DNA of 64,000 nt from Notospermus geniculatus (taxonomy: Eukaryota > Nemertea > Pilidiophora > Heteronemertea > Lineidae), in contig NMRB01000884.1 of NCBI GenBank assembly GCA_002633025.1, forward strand, positions 32,566 through 96,565. Reading direction: 5' to 3'. The stretch's first letter is position 1. Each line of letters starts with the position of its first letter. The notes under the pieces were generated by a model. It saw only the letters and a program-made list of their open reading frames with translations, was not told the origin of the DNA and ran no database searches. Made by a program: the position numbers and the translations under genes. Below are positions 26,982 through 39,108 of this stretch, piece by piece.

Positions 26982-27388
26982 CAACTATTATCATGATTGA
27001 TTCCACACAATCAAATCGATTGTGAACTTTTGTGTGACTGAAATTACAATTAACGAGAAAGCTTCTGCAACAGTTAATGATTTCACCAAATCATGATTCA
27101 GTGTCATGAACAAAACTGGCTGAGGAGGATGAATGATCAGAATCATGCGTTAAATTGAAACGATTCGAGTCCATCGATCGTGTCGCTGGTCGGTTGGTAT
27201 AAAATGCAGGTTGTGCCCGCCATTGTGTAATTTTGGACTTCGGTCACATTGTAACATCTGGTACCATCTGGTAGCATTATATCTGGTGTGCTTTGTTGTT
27301 GTGAGCTGCACTCTCTGTCGGGTTGGAAAGAGAGTAATCGCAACAACGAGTGACGGTGAAACTTGAGTTTAGGGCATCAAAACGACCC

Positions 27389-30300
27389 TTACTCTGGAAA
27401 AAAAGAAAAACATTATCATTAATAGGTTTAACCTGCAACCTGCATCAGAGAATGTCATATTTCAAAGAACTTCGAACCCTCACCTGAGATTTCAATTGCA
27501 GGAGAGAATCTGTTGACCTCGGGCAGTGGTAACTGGAATCGTGTAATACTTTCTCTCGCGTTCGCCTTGAGCGCCATCAACCAGTAGGTCTTCAGGAGAC
27601 CCTTTCCCTGCAACATTTCGGACGTATATCGTCGGTAGTTAGGCCCGAAGCACACTGTCAAACTGATCGAATACTCTGCATACGAAGGGCTTACTGAAAG
27701 ACTATTCCATGCCTAGTGTATGAAAAAGCCTAAAAATTGTCATTTTCAGAAATTTGATCAAAATGTAATACAAGATCCGGGCATTTGGCTGCGGTTACAT
27801 AGAGCTACAATGAACCGACACCACACCTACCCTAAGTTTTACTAAACCTCGCTCCTCCAGTTCAAATATATCTTGTTCCTTCATAAGTTGATACGCGGCT
27901 TGGCTGACGTGGATTTTATTGCCTAGAGGATTGATAGAAAAAGTATATACAAAAAGCCTACTTTTGTTAGCTATGTGTGAAATATGGTAACATGTATGTA
28001 GATGTACACAGCAATTTTTTTTGGTTTACATACCCGCACCGCCTGATTCAATCCTGGAAGCCGTGTACACGGTGTCGCCAAAGAGACAGTAACGGGGCAT
28101 GGTGTACCCTACAACACCGGTTACACATGGACCTATAATTAACAGAGTAGAGACGATATGTTATATGCTTTATCCCCGTCTGAATATTAGTAACACCATT
28201 TTATATGTTAAAGTGCCCTTGTATGCATTAGGTACGCCTCAATATCTTCCCCTGGCGGCAGAATCTGGAACCAACGTGATAAGACTGGTGCCCTGTCCAA
28301 CCCATACATTATTGGTTCGTGTGACTAATAATGACGTCATTAGTTTGTGTGACCAATAGAGAATCAGTGTATTACGCCATCGAGATGTGTGTAGGTAGAA
28401 TGCTATGATTTAAACGGAAATCGAAACACCAGCCTACAGCTGCCTGTAGTGTGCGTCCAGCTTAAAGAGGCACTATTCCTTCCCTATCCTGCGCTAAACA
28501 TACCCGCGTTAAGAGAGACCTCTATTGACAACGCTGTTTAACTAGGACTTTGTAAATAAGACTAACCTGAGTGGATACCAATACGGACTTTCATGATTTC
28601 GCCGCCCATCGTCGGAACGTCGTCCTCTCGTATCGACTCTAAAAGATCTAATGCCATCAGTCCTATCTCCTTCGCATGGTTGTCCCCGTTCCATTCGGGA
28701 CAACCAGAAACAACCATATAAGAGTCACCTTAAATGGGGACACGATACAATAACGTCAATAACAGCATCTTGAGTAATGAGTTATGTTTTGTCATCATTG
28801 ACAGCCGTCCACGAAGATCGCCTTTCCATCTGCTCATCACAACATGATGGTGTCGGCTGCACAGAATGTCTAGACTGGTGCAGCCAATACGGTTTATACC
28901 TCTAATAGAGGTATAAACGAGGTACGATATAGAGTCTATATCGTACCTCAAGAAAGAATCCATGAATTTGATTGGCGGAGACGCATCACGTGAGAGGTGG
29001 ACATTTTCCAATGTCTCCCGCTCGAGATGCAATGTCCACCCTCACGGAAAACAAAAGTTCCTTTAACCGCTGCGATCTGACTCTGCTGTGTTTGAAAGGC
29101 AAGGAAATTCCTTTTCCAAATCGTAGCGGGCCATTCTTCATTAATTCCGCTGCCGCCGGGCACCTGTCCAGCAGCCGCAGAGACAGGCTGTGACTCATAC
29201 ATGTACCGATGCTTAGAGGGTTTCATAACCTACGATATAGAAAATAGCACCCTTCCATGTGGGGGACAGACTAAAGTGTCACCCCTCAACAAACATTGTT
29301 GATCTCGGCGGCCTAGGTCAAAACGTACCAGTCAGATTCTGATAGCGCAGAAGTTTGGGGCGACATGAAGAGTAAAACAGTCGAACTTACCTATAGTCTG
29401 GACTTTGAATGCGTCATAGCGTTCAATGCGCGTGTCGAACGCCTTGTACAGGTTATTTAGAATCTCCACAATCTGAAAGAGTTTGAGTTTCAGAATTAAA
29501 ACAAACTCACAAATTGTTGGTTTCACAAAGAGAAAACGTACGTGTACTTGAACAGGCAAGAAATTTGCTTGCTGATCTCAGATGAAGAGTTTTTTTTACA
29601 CAAAACCCTCTTGTGATTTATGTTCAGATGATAATTTACTCACCGCTAGAGGTGCGCAATCCATGGCAAACTCTGCAAATCCCACAATATCGGAAAAGAA
29701 AACAGTGACACAATCATACGTCTGAGGTTGGACTGTCTCACGCCGCCTGAGCTGGTCTGCGATCTGACGTGGCAACAATTGGTACAGAATGCGCGTCGTC
29801 TGCAATTTCTCCACCTAGGACCAATAAGCCGAGTTAGAACATGATGTACACGTACACGTACTGTTACATGTGGCTAACATTGGCGAGTTTTCCAAAGCCC
29901 CCGAAAGGCCAACGCGTACGTCATCCTTTTGTTCGCTGCTCTCTTCGTGGCATCGAGCAATGGGTTTGGCGATCGCGTTGGCGTTTCGGGGGCTTTGCGA
30001 AAACTCTATATTTACAATTTACGCGACGAAACAGAACATGCCACTCTCAGTACCTACCTCAAGTTCATTGGACTTTCCCTTTAGTTCTGTTGCAAAGACG
30101 TGGACGTCAGCAATAATGGAAAGGACGAAAACAATAGTGAAGGGGCTCAAGATGGCCACCACAATCAGGATAATGATACTTGATGTCAGTTGATTTTCTG
30201 CTTCGCTCTCATCAGCGAGAATCGCGGTGTCGATATAGTCAGAAAGCTTGTTTTCGATGAGCCTTAACACGCCCATGTAGTCTGTCATGTTACTGAACCA

Positions 30301-31334
30301 ATATTTGGCACGGACGGTTGACCCCTCGGTTGCATTGTTGGCCATAATCTCATTCTGCATCGTGCCGATGGTTTGCTTCAGGGAGGACGTTTTGAAGTAT
30401 AGGTCGTAGTTTTTCCGACAGATGGCGGGTGAGTACTGCAGGCACCTGACCAAATATGTCGTCCCATAATGATATTTCTGCAGGAAAAACTGGTATTCGG
30501 CATCGTTAAAAGACCCTAGATAAAAAAATATACACATGGTGTCACAATAATCTTAGACAAACATTGCAAGTATGTACGTACACGTACCAACATCTATAGT
30601 GGTTTGTGACCATAAATTCGGTGTCTGGCCTAACATCAAACAATGTGATACCTACCTTGCGTAAAAAACACTCCACCAAGAGCCCTGACCACGCCTGATT
30701 GCTCCTGACTCAAAATCAACATATGGTAGGCCACTAAAGACTTCCATACTTGTCCAAGAGATGCTTCGTAAACATTTGATGATATCCATTCGATCATTTC
30801 GTTCACTAATGTAGAGTAGAAATCGATTTCCTTCTCGACCGTTGTTTGGCTGTGATCAAGTTGTTCTCGGTGCGTTTTCACGTAAAATTGAAACACACGT
30901 TTGTCTTGCATCATGGGACTTGTGGAGAGGTCGGATTGGGCTGGCCAATCGGCAAAGTTCGCCAAAGCCTTATCCGTGGCATTGTAAGCAGCTTGAAGGT
31001 CAGTTTTAAAGGCAGTGTCACCGAAACTCACGTAGAGTGCCGTTTTGCCCCGCTCTTGTTGTAGATAGTGCATGATATTTCCTACTTCCGTGCTGAACAG
31101 CACGGCCTTCCGTATCGACTCCGCTGTCCGCATTTTCTTCGTGCTGTCAACGATGGAAACTATGTTCAACCCAAGAAGAAAGGCTGTTGGTATCAGAGTG
31201 AAGAGAAGAACCTTGATTTTTTGTATTCGCTTTCCCCGTTTAGTGACAGGGTCCCCTCTGATACAGGCTTGCCATCCCCCGCTGACCTGCGAGATTGACG
31301 ATAAGCTATGGACGCTATTCCTGTGAATTGGCAT
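27389..31334 (-). CDS. NIT-domain receptor-type guanylate cyclase (two-pass membrane protein)
   Basis: Nine exons read high to low: 31334-30656, 30515-30058, 29814-29644, 29472-29391, 28728-28567, 28132-28034, 27922-27831, 27607-27484 and a last one carrying only the end of the final codon and TAA (27393-27389). All phases agree and give 623 aa. TM1 is about 42-62 and TM2 about 338-361. The region between is a nitrate/nitrite-sensing (NIT)-type sensor with the [12 protein letters not shown] motif. A signalling-helix linker leads to a class III cyclase domain from about 410: FFSDIVGF (Asp421), GDSYMVVSG (Asp465), RIGIHSG and RYCLFGDTV (Cys533). No kinase-homology or ANF-binding domain is present. 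The guanine-specifying Glu is Gln461 and the transition-state Asn is Tyr540. A possible acceptor sits just 5' of the ATG, so a 5' UTR exon may exist. Confidence 0.85.
28892..28949. repeat. Two adjacent hairpins in a guanylate cyclase intron
   Basis: Positions 28892-28918 and 28919-28949 are each near-perfect hairpins (stems gtttatacctct and gaggtacgatatag), directly abutting, inside the intron between exons 28728 and 29391. No gene is visible in them. Confidence 0.8.
29885..30005. mobile_element. ~120-bp palindromic MITE (gcaaagcccccgaaacgcca family), copy 1
   Basis: Ends caaagcccccgaaaggccaa and complement with gggctttgcgaaaa. A second copy is at 38981-39108. It lies in the intron between guanylate cyclase exons 2 and 3, about 50 bp past the exon 2 donor. 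Confidence 0.8.
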
Positions 31335-32097
31335 GATTGCTTCACCTACTAAATCTATCTTCTTCACAAGAAAATCCCCTCCGTGAGATGATAGAATCCT
31401 ACCGTAAGTTTATAGATATCACTGAATGCGAAATTGGCACCAAATACGTACTTTCTAAAATGTATGATTCCCAGCCCCTCAAGTTGCCGTCACGGCTGCT
31501 TCATTTTCCACGGCAACGAACCACCGCCGTCAACAGAGGCCCATCTTCTCTATACAACTCGTTATATGCATCATTCGTGAATGTAACATCCTTACGACCA
31601 ATCACATCCAATCAGCGATGACCACCCAACCTATATTTACATCAATCGATTCTCTTAACAGCCTACAGTTTTACTTTAATTAGAAGTTCGCACAAGTTGC
31701 AGATAAAACGAAAAAAGGGACACTAGTTAGGTCATTCGCATCTATTGGACTGTTCGATTTTCCATTGACTTCTTCTATTCTAGGTTGTTCCTCCAATATA
31801 TTGGCCGATACTGCACGGCAAACCACCAATTAGAGTCCCGCCATCCTTTTGTCGTCAAACATCCCGTGGGGTTTATCAAACATGGCGGCATTGCCATTCT
31901 GAAGATTGCTCATTACCGATTATGAGCTGAAAGGCATCGATATCGACCGACTCGGGGGTAAGGGACCCCGTGCCCCCTCTCAAACCACATCGGTGTAACC
32001 CTCGGTGAGATTCAGTACATAAAAGTCATCTCATGATGAAACACGTAGGCCCCCTACATGCCCTACGTTTTATACGCGCTGCACAGTGCGATACGTG
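31335..32097. other. 5' flank of the guanylate cyclase gene
   Basis: This is the upstream region of the minus-strand gene. I see no coding exon, no clear core promoter and no repeat with recognisable ends. A 5' UTR exon may lie here. Confidence 0.4.
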
Positions 32098-32492
32098 TAA
32101 GGCCGCGTTTATACTTCGACGCAAGACCATCGGCGTCCGACGCGCGATCAAAATCTGGACGCCGACCTAATGGTGTCGGCATACAGATTTTGATCGTGCG
32201 TCGGACGCCGATGGTCGTGCGTCGAAGTATAAACTAGGCTTAAGTCAAACAGGCACGTACATGTACATGTACCTCGCCCCCAAGAGAACGGTATCATAGA
32301 CTGGTTTCCTATCTCAACGGTAGGACTAGATATTGATGAGTTGCAGAAATCGAATTCGGTCATCGTCATAGCAACGCCACCAAAGTCAAAGCAGACGTCA
32401 TGACGCCGTTTTGCCTGACGAACGAATCAAAGCACGTGATCACAACAATGCAGTGGTCAAAACGGCATTATGACGTCGGATTTGACTTTGAC
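32098..32492. mobile_element. Two palindromic MITEs
   Basis: Positions 32098-32242 are a near-perfect inverted repeat (gcgtttatacttcgacgc ends, cggcgtccgacgcgcgatca inside). Positions 32385-32492 are a second one (gtcaaagcagacgtcatgac left; complement with gatttgactttgac right). They are unrelated to each other. Confidence 0.75.
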
Positions 32493-33909
32493 CTAATTAT
32501 ATTTCTGTAACTCCTCATCTATTGAGATCGTTAGCACCGGACGTCAGTTTACACCAAACCATTGATTCTTTTGTTGAATGAGCGACCAATCACCGCTCAC
32601 ATCAGCGCTTGCGTTACGGCGATCACGTGATCATGGACGACAGGCGCTACCACCTCATGTCGTCTTACCTTGACGAGAACAATATGGCGACAGTTAATAC
32701 ATCTGTCGAGAATGAGCGTAAATGGAGCCAGGTACAAATACAAGATACCGGTAGCTAATAACTAGTATACACGATATTTTCCTTCGTTGCTTGCCAGTGT
32801 AAATTAGAGCAAGCGTTTCACCAGGAATAGATAAGAGAGGACAGACTAAGACAAACCATTAATCAAGGTACAGCCAATTACACTTACATCCAATTGCAGA
32901 GGTTCTCAAATGTTTTTTTTCTTCTTTCGGCAAATACGCCTTGTTTATTACAAGAAATTGAAAAAGTGGCATGTCTTTTTGCCAGGCGTATCCGACCCCG
33001 GCCACTATTCCTTACTTTAGTTTCATTATACTACTGACTGCTGTCAATATAGACAACAATTACAGAGATAGTCCGCCCTATCTTAGCTTCTTATCAATTG
33101 AATTTCCATTTGGAATGGATTTTCGAAGGGGATTGTCCGACGCATGTTCAACTCTACAGGGATGTTTCAGCGTCGTACGGCAGAGTTGATACACTGACCA
33201 ATTTTTTTAGGTCCCAGGCTGATTGCTAACAACAACGATTCTAATCAAGGTTCCAAGTAGTAAATTGTGAGAGATGCACCTAGGCCAGCAGACTCTATGA
33301 TGCAGTAACTGTAATATCATCACCGTGTGTGGAATTACCCCCCCCCCCCTTGATGATTGGGGAATTCTTTCACTTTTCATGATGACGACAGCCGTGACAG
33401 CCTCTTTCCTTGGTTGTTCTTATATATCTTGTCGTTATAAATCATAATTCGCCTAAAAAGAAAAATATACATGTACATGTAGTGTGTGCTCCCTCTGCGG
33501 ACACCTCTGCCAGAAGGACACCTCTCTGTTGAGGGCATTCCAAAGTTCACTCCCGTGGCCTGCATCACAAGGCCATGATTGCACACAAATATGAGTAGCT
33601 ATGATAATTCCCTGCAAGTTCTTATGAAGGCTTGGGCATGAGCAGTAAGCGAGGCACACTGTTACTTTTTGACTGTGGTTCCTTTGGCGTTCGCATTAAT
33701 CCCATTTGATTTCTGCCATTACCAAATCTACTGGTGGTCAGGAGAAAAAACAAAGTGGTAAACGCTAATATTTCTGCAGAATGACGTCATCGGCAAGCGA
33801 AATAAACAACACACGACGTGACAAATGGACAACAGACCCCACGTACTGCTGTTACACATTGGTTGCTGAGGGAAAAGAAAGATCACTCACCGGCCTCCAC
33901 AGAAGACAG

Positions 33910-34104
33910 CTTAAAGCGAATTGATAGCGGATTTTATTCACATTTGGCTGGTGTTTGTAAACACAAAATTTCAGCCAATCAGAACGCACGAACATTTCTT
34001 TGTTGACATTCTGGAGAAGTTTGTTTACATTTTTTCCCGAAAATTCATCCACTTTCATATTCTATTTCTAAATCAAATTTTTTTCGATATCAATTCGCTT
34101 TAAG
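33910..34104. mobile_element. 195-bp MITE with perfect 17-bp ends
   Basis: Ends cttaaagcgaattgata and tatcaattcgctttaag. The outer ttaaagcgaat is shared with 1-392. The flanks 32493-33909 contain a poly-C run near 33340 and no recognisable gene. Confidence 0.8.
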
Positions 34105-34452
34105 AGTAAAATCTGTGCCCCTTTTTTCTTACTTACACTTGTTCTCTACTGTAGAAAATCATCGTACGATACAGTACCGTACGATGATAAATTGAGTCGC
34201 ATCGACCATGAACGCCATGTTGGTTTCTTTAGCGCTTGTTCGGTAACAAGTGGGCAATTTTACCCAGTCGCAGAGGCGGCCCTCGACAAATCAAAAACGG
34301 AAAGAGGCGCACGGGGTTCATTTGAGGATCTAACGGCGTTTTACTGAAAAATAGGCGTAAAAGAACCTGAAACAAGCGTGGCTTGTAATCGTACATAAGG
34401 AATGTAATTAGAATTCAACGAATGTTGAGTCGAATACAGTGGCGTGGTGAAT

Positions 34453-36321
34453 TTAAGGAGTGGAAGGCGAGTATGATGCCCGGGTATGATCGATCCAGAA
34501 ATCACCATTTAGCACCTGTTGTAGATCAGGAAGGAGTTCCGACCGAGAATCTCGCGGGNTCATGCCAATCTTGTTGATAAAATAATCACTGAAAGTAGGC
34601 AGTAGATCATTGACATTTACGTGGTCAGGAAGAACAGGTTCACTCACTTTACCTAAAAGAGAGTTACAGACACTGAACAGAGTCCTGGAGTCTGACGTAC
34701 CCTCAATCAGATCCGTGTAGTACTGCCTCTTAGCTGCCCTGATTGCTTTATCAGTGGCAGATTTCTGTTCCATGAACATATCTCGGTGTACATGTAGCTT
34801 GGTCCTATTGTACAACCGTTCCAACTGACGCCGCTTCTGCTTCTCCAGTCTCAGCTCATCCGTAAACCATTCACACTGATGGCGCTGCGAGACAACTTTG
34901 GTTTTGAGGGGAGCGTGGGAATCAAGAATGCCCGCAAGACAAGAGTTAAAGACACCAACGATATGATCGACCGGTAAACTCGGGTCGAGACCACGTGGGG
35001 GCCTCAGCACTGATGTTCTTATGTCGTCGACGAATTTGTCGATGTCCATCCTTTTGATCTGCCGGTATTTCACAGCCTTAGCCGATTTGCGCCGATTTCC
35101 AAGAGGCATTACCGCGATCACTGCGGAATGGTCCGATATTGCTGGATCCCAAACCTCGACACTGCGGATCAAAGAGTTGTCGACGGAGGAACCACGAATG
35201 AACAAGAGGTCGAGTGTGTGGCCATGGCGATGTGTTGGAGATGTAACCAATTGTGAATAGCCGAAAGACTCCATGAGGTCCATGAACTTTGAAGCCACGG
35301 CGTCACGAGAATCGACATGGAAGTTAAAATCACCGCATATCACCAGGCTTCCGCCATAGACAGCCAAGTGCTCAACGAATGCTCCAAATTCATCGAGGAA
35401 CTGAGGAACATTGAGTCTATTTTTGGAAGACGGCGGCGGTCTATAGACGACAATGAGACGAAAAGAGGGATTGGCAGATGATGGTGAAACATGGCAGTCA
35501 AGATACTCAAATGATCCGTAAGACTCGGTCTGCTGACAAGCTTTTACCGTGAGGCTGCAGTCCGTGTACACCACACCCACACCACCACCACGCCCTTTCT
35601 TACGATGGGTGAAGGCAGTTTGATACCCTGAAGAGCGTAGCTGATTAATTGTTAGTTGGTCCCTGTCATCTCCCTTCAACCACGTCTCAGTGAGTGCCAA
35701 GAGACCAATGGTCTTACTATGCATAAAATCACAAATGTCCATCTCTTTACCACTTAGTGATCGAACGTTAAGAAGACCAAAGTTCAGATTATGGGCTTCA
35801 GGAGAATGGGATTGAAAAGTCTTGCTTATCGGAAGCACCTTCAAATTCACATTTTGTACCCCACGCTGAGAGTGGGACAGACCGAGCTGAGTGAGGGTCA
35901 GGGGGTTTACACAAGGCTGAGGATCTCGGCCAGGGGCGTATACACGACCACAGGTTATCCAGGGCCTAATCCTCTTGACAATCTTTGCACCGCCTTTCAC
36001 ACCTCGATGAGTCCTCCGAAACCGACGTAAGCATGGTCCTGGAAACTGAAAACCACAAAAAAGGAAGTCACTGAGGCGTACTCCAACTAGGCCTTCTTGG
36101 CCCAGGTCAATAAGCCGTGACCTGCTGTATGTCAAGACCATAGTGTTCTCCCAGCTTGTATATCCGTGTAAGAATAGTCCAATATGGCCCCAGTGATCCA
36201 CAGTTTTCACCCAATCTAGGTGGACGAAATCAGATGTCTTATAGCAGAGCAAAATCAGAACAAACACACTCTGTACAATCATCGAAGGTTCATAAGGAAT
36301 ATATCCAAGTATGAAAAACAA
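34453..36321 (-). mobile_element. CR1/L2-like LINE fragment: AP endonuclease without reverse transcriptase
   Basis: One long reading frame (about 622 aa) contains an apurinic-type endonuclease at residues about 183-404. The catalytic signatures appear in order: LNVRSL, LTETWLK, GGGVGVVY, VVYRPP, GDFNFHVD, HTLDLLF and ISDHSA. It continues through the linker to DYFINKIG, where the reverse transcriptase domain should begin, but the frame stops about 35 codons later and no RT motif follows in 34104-34452. An undetermined base (34559) lies at this junction. The N-terminal 170 residues are Arg/Gly-rich linker or leading noncoding sequence. Retention of the 5' and loss of the 3' part is opposite to usual LINE 5' truncation, so this is a deletion product or an assembly artefact. 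Confidence 0.85.
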
Positions 36322-36433
36322 ACAAACATCGAAAATAGGAGAAAACTAAGCAAAAGGCAGGAGCTCATGGAATGCGGCAGCCGTCACCAGCGCTCAGCAA
36401 ACATCATCACGGACATGGTATTGAATGAAGTGG

Positions 36434-36636
36434 GGAACCTGCATAACTTTTTATCCCGACAGGGCGGCGCTGTGAGCGGTTGTACTGAAGACGTCAAAAA
36501 CAGAGCAGAGCAACGTCATGACGTCGCGTCAGGACGTCCTTGACGCAGTGCAACACGGACCGTGACGTCGAAAAAAGGTCAACCGCTCACAGTAGCCCAG
36601 TAGCCCAGTAGCGGTAGTTCTGCGGGTTCCCCATTC
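36434..36636. mobile_element. MITE (ccgctcacagcgccg family)
   Basis: It runs from gtggggaacctgcat to ctgcgggttccccat with inverted inner blocks around ccgctcaca and a TGACGTC-rich core. It matches 45922-46112 inverted and 18970-19146 in part. A short gtagcccagtagcccagtag repeat sits at the right side. Confidence 0.75.
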
Positions 36637-37776
36637 TGGACATTCATGAATATTCACGCCGATGATGAAGAACATTGGTCATTTTCCTGCTAATACTTTA
36701 ATGGAAAATCCAATCCACAGACAGGGTCATCTTCCATTTAGAAGTAAGTCACGTTTTGAGGAAGACTCTGACTAAATGTCTACCATCAATGAATTTTTGA
36801 ATGAAGCGACATATTTTTTGTTCCTATCCCCAACGCAACATGTGTTTGGCGCGGACCAATCACTTTCTGTCTTCATAATTTGTGGATGGCGCCGGCGGTA
36901 GCAGGCCGCGTTGCCTCCAGTTCAGATTTAGGATTTATGATCGTGACTAAACGATTTCGTGAATTTTGCATCATCAGAGAAATTCCTTGAGATATATTGG
37001 TGCATTTATATCCAGATGCGGCATTTGCCCGCCACTCCCGAGTGGATACTGTTTGTTTAGGATTCTCAGTAACAACTCATCGGGAAAGACGCCACCGAGG
37101 CGACTTCACGTCGAAGGGAAATCGTGTCCGTGAGGAACATTGTGATTGGATAACTTCTCGAGTATTGTCTGCTGGTCGCTAGGCCTACGGTATAGTGCTT
37201 TTCATATCGTTCTGGCCAAAGGTATTTAGTTGAACTCAAGAATGACGGTGACCAGATCACATTTACCAAAAGATAGTGGTGTTGCACAACACTAGATTAT
37301 CCGTGGGGTTGGCGCAATCAACAATTCTTTCACGGTCTCAGCTAAGCTAGTCAGCCATAACACTGACTGCCAAGGGTTGTGCAACATTCTTATTTGTGAT
37401 CACACCATTAGAGTTTAGTGGGAAGAGGTCAGCCAAGTACCTTTAACCAGATCTGTCTGGAAAGACACTATACCAGTGATACACTTTTGATGGCAAGTTG
37501 AACTGCAGTTTTCTCGGATACGTCTACAGCACGCGGCCGCCAGTTTGCATTTTCGGTAAAATTCAAGGATTCAATACATACATCCCAATTTGATGAATAC
37601 CGCTTTTGGACACTATTAAGTGCCGTCAAAATGAGCATGTACAGCGTGTGCGTCGTCAACGACCAACCACCAAAAACTATTTTGGTGAAGTCGGTCCACT
37701 TCGTCAACTCACCGATGGTGATAGAAACTAAGACGCGGGAAAGAGAAGGTAGGTGAATTTATTAGAAGATAAATAC

Positions 37777-38024
37777 ACAGTTTGCGAAATTAGCGGCCGC
37801 CATGTTTTTTTGAACTTTTTGCCATTGCTTGGGTTTTTCAATGGGATTTTTCACTGTCAGAGGCGTTCAAAAAAAGAAAGGTCATACAGTAAGCCACTAG
37901 AATTGCATAAAGATATTTTAGCAAGCAAGCAGCTAGTAATAAAATATATTCGAAATATATTTGGAAAAGTTCGAAAATTCGGCTAAATTAAAAAAAAATG
38001 GCGGCCGCTAATTTCGCAAACTGT
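37777..38024. mobile_element. MITE with gcgaaattagcggccgcca ends
   Basis: Perfect inverted ends of about 28 bp (acagtttgcgaaattagcgg and complement) flank an AT-rich core of about 190 bp. Nothing coding is convincing in the core or in 36640-37776. Confidence 0.8.
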
Positions 38025-38139
38025 CTATTTTCGTCAATCACTGCTTAAAAATTCGTCGGGTTGTTGCGAAAGAAAGCAGTTGAATATTAAATCGAGAGCT
38101 GAGCGGGAAGACGGCATTATTAGCTCTACAGACAACATT

Positions 38140-38296
38140 GAGCGAATTTAATGTACAGCAGGAGGAAACCGGGGTGCCCGCAGAAAACCTGCGCTGTGAA
38201 AACCTGCACGAGTACCAACCCGACCCGGGGATCGAACCCGGTACCTCCTAGGTGACCAGGCGCCGATGTTTCCATTGCGCCACTCGGACAGCCTAC
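38140..38296 (-). mobile_element. tRNA-derived SINE
   Basis: On the minus strand an A-box-like TGTCCGAGTGG (plus 38280-38290) and a B box GGTTCGATCC (plus 38229-38238) are spaced as in a class II (Ser/Leu-like) tRNA. They are followed by a conserved-looking body with two CGCAGGTTTTC-type stretches and a CCCCGGTTTCCTCC motif. The body recalls SINE superfamilies with a shared central domain, but I cannot assign the family. It is not a working tRNA gene. Confidence 0.7.
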
Positions 38297-38830
38297 AAGA
38301 AAGCAGTGTGATTTGAGATAGGGAAAAATTGCCAAAATTGAGATCCGTAGTGATCTTTTTTTCTGATTAATTATGTTACCCATAGATACAATGAAAAAAT
38401 GCAAACAAAAATGTGAATCAGACCACCTCTCCATCGAGTCTGTAATTTCCATTCCATACATGGTTTATTTGACCTTTAAACAGCCCCTCACTAATGTAGT
38501 TTCGGCTGTAGTTGGTACATTTGTAAACATATTTATGGAATGTCTTGCCAAATCTCAGCGACGGTCTCATCCATCCCAGAACCTATAAAAAAGACTCCAC
38601 TCGATATTCATGGAGTTCTCTATTGGTTAAAAGACGTCGACAATTACAGTCCGTAGTGGGACGCACGGCGAACAGATATTGCTTTTTGAAGAAGACCAAC
38701 CGCTGTAACTGATTATAAAATGGAACAAAAATTGTGATTTCAAAAATGCACTGTTCACGGAACATTTTGTTTCGATCACAATCATGTCGTAAAGTTTCGC
38801 AGGGTACCGATTTTTGGTTTCAAACCTATA

Positions 38831-39108
38831 GGGCCGTATGCACCAAACGAAGATTATCTTGAACTCAAGTTGAGCCACAACTTTTCCATTGTCACATCAT
38901 GCCCTGGCAAACCTGAACAATTGAAAAGTTGTGGCTCAACCAGAGTTCAAGATAATCTTCGTTTGGTGCATACGGCCCTGTTTTCGCAAAGCCCCCGAAA
39001 CGCCAACGCGAACGTCTATCCTTTTGTTCGGTGCTCTCGTTCGGTGCTTTCGTGGCATCGAACAATGGGTTTGGCGTTGGCGTTGGCGTTTCGGGGGCTT
39101 TGCGAAAA
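38831..39108. mobile_element. Two abutting palindromic MITEs
   Basis: Positions 38831-38979 (ends gggccgtatgcaccaaacga and complement) are followed directly by 38981-39108 (tttcgcaaagcccccgaaac and complement). The second matches 29885-30005. One has inserted beside or into the edge of the other. Confidence 0.8.

Noticed and set aside
27143-27346. Minus-strand open frame ending SFQFNA as a C-terminal exon of the cyclase
   Set aside because: The preceding exon ends in phase 1, and joining it at the clear acceptor gives TAA at once, so this frame is not reached.
36220-36543. Plus-strand 107-codon frame
   Set aside because: It overlaps the LINE on the opposite strand and runs into a MITE; no motif.
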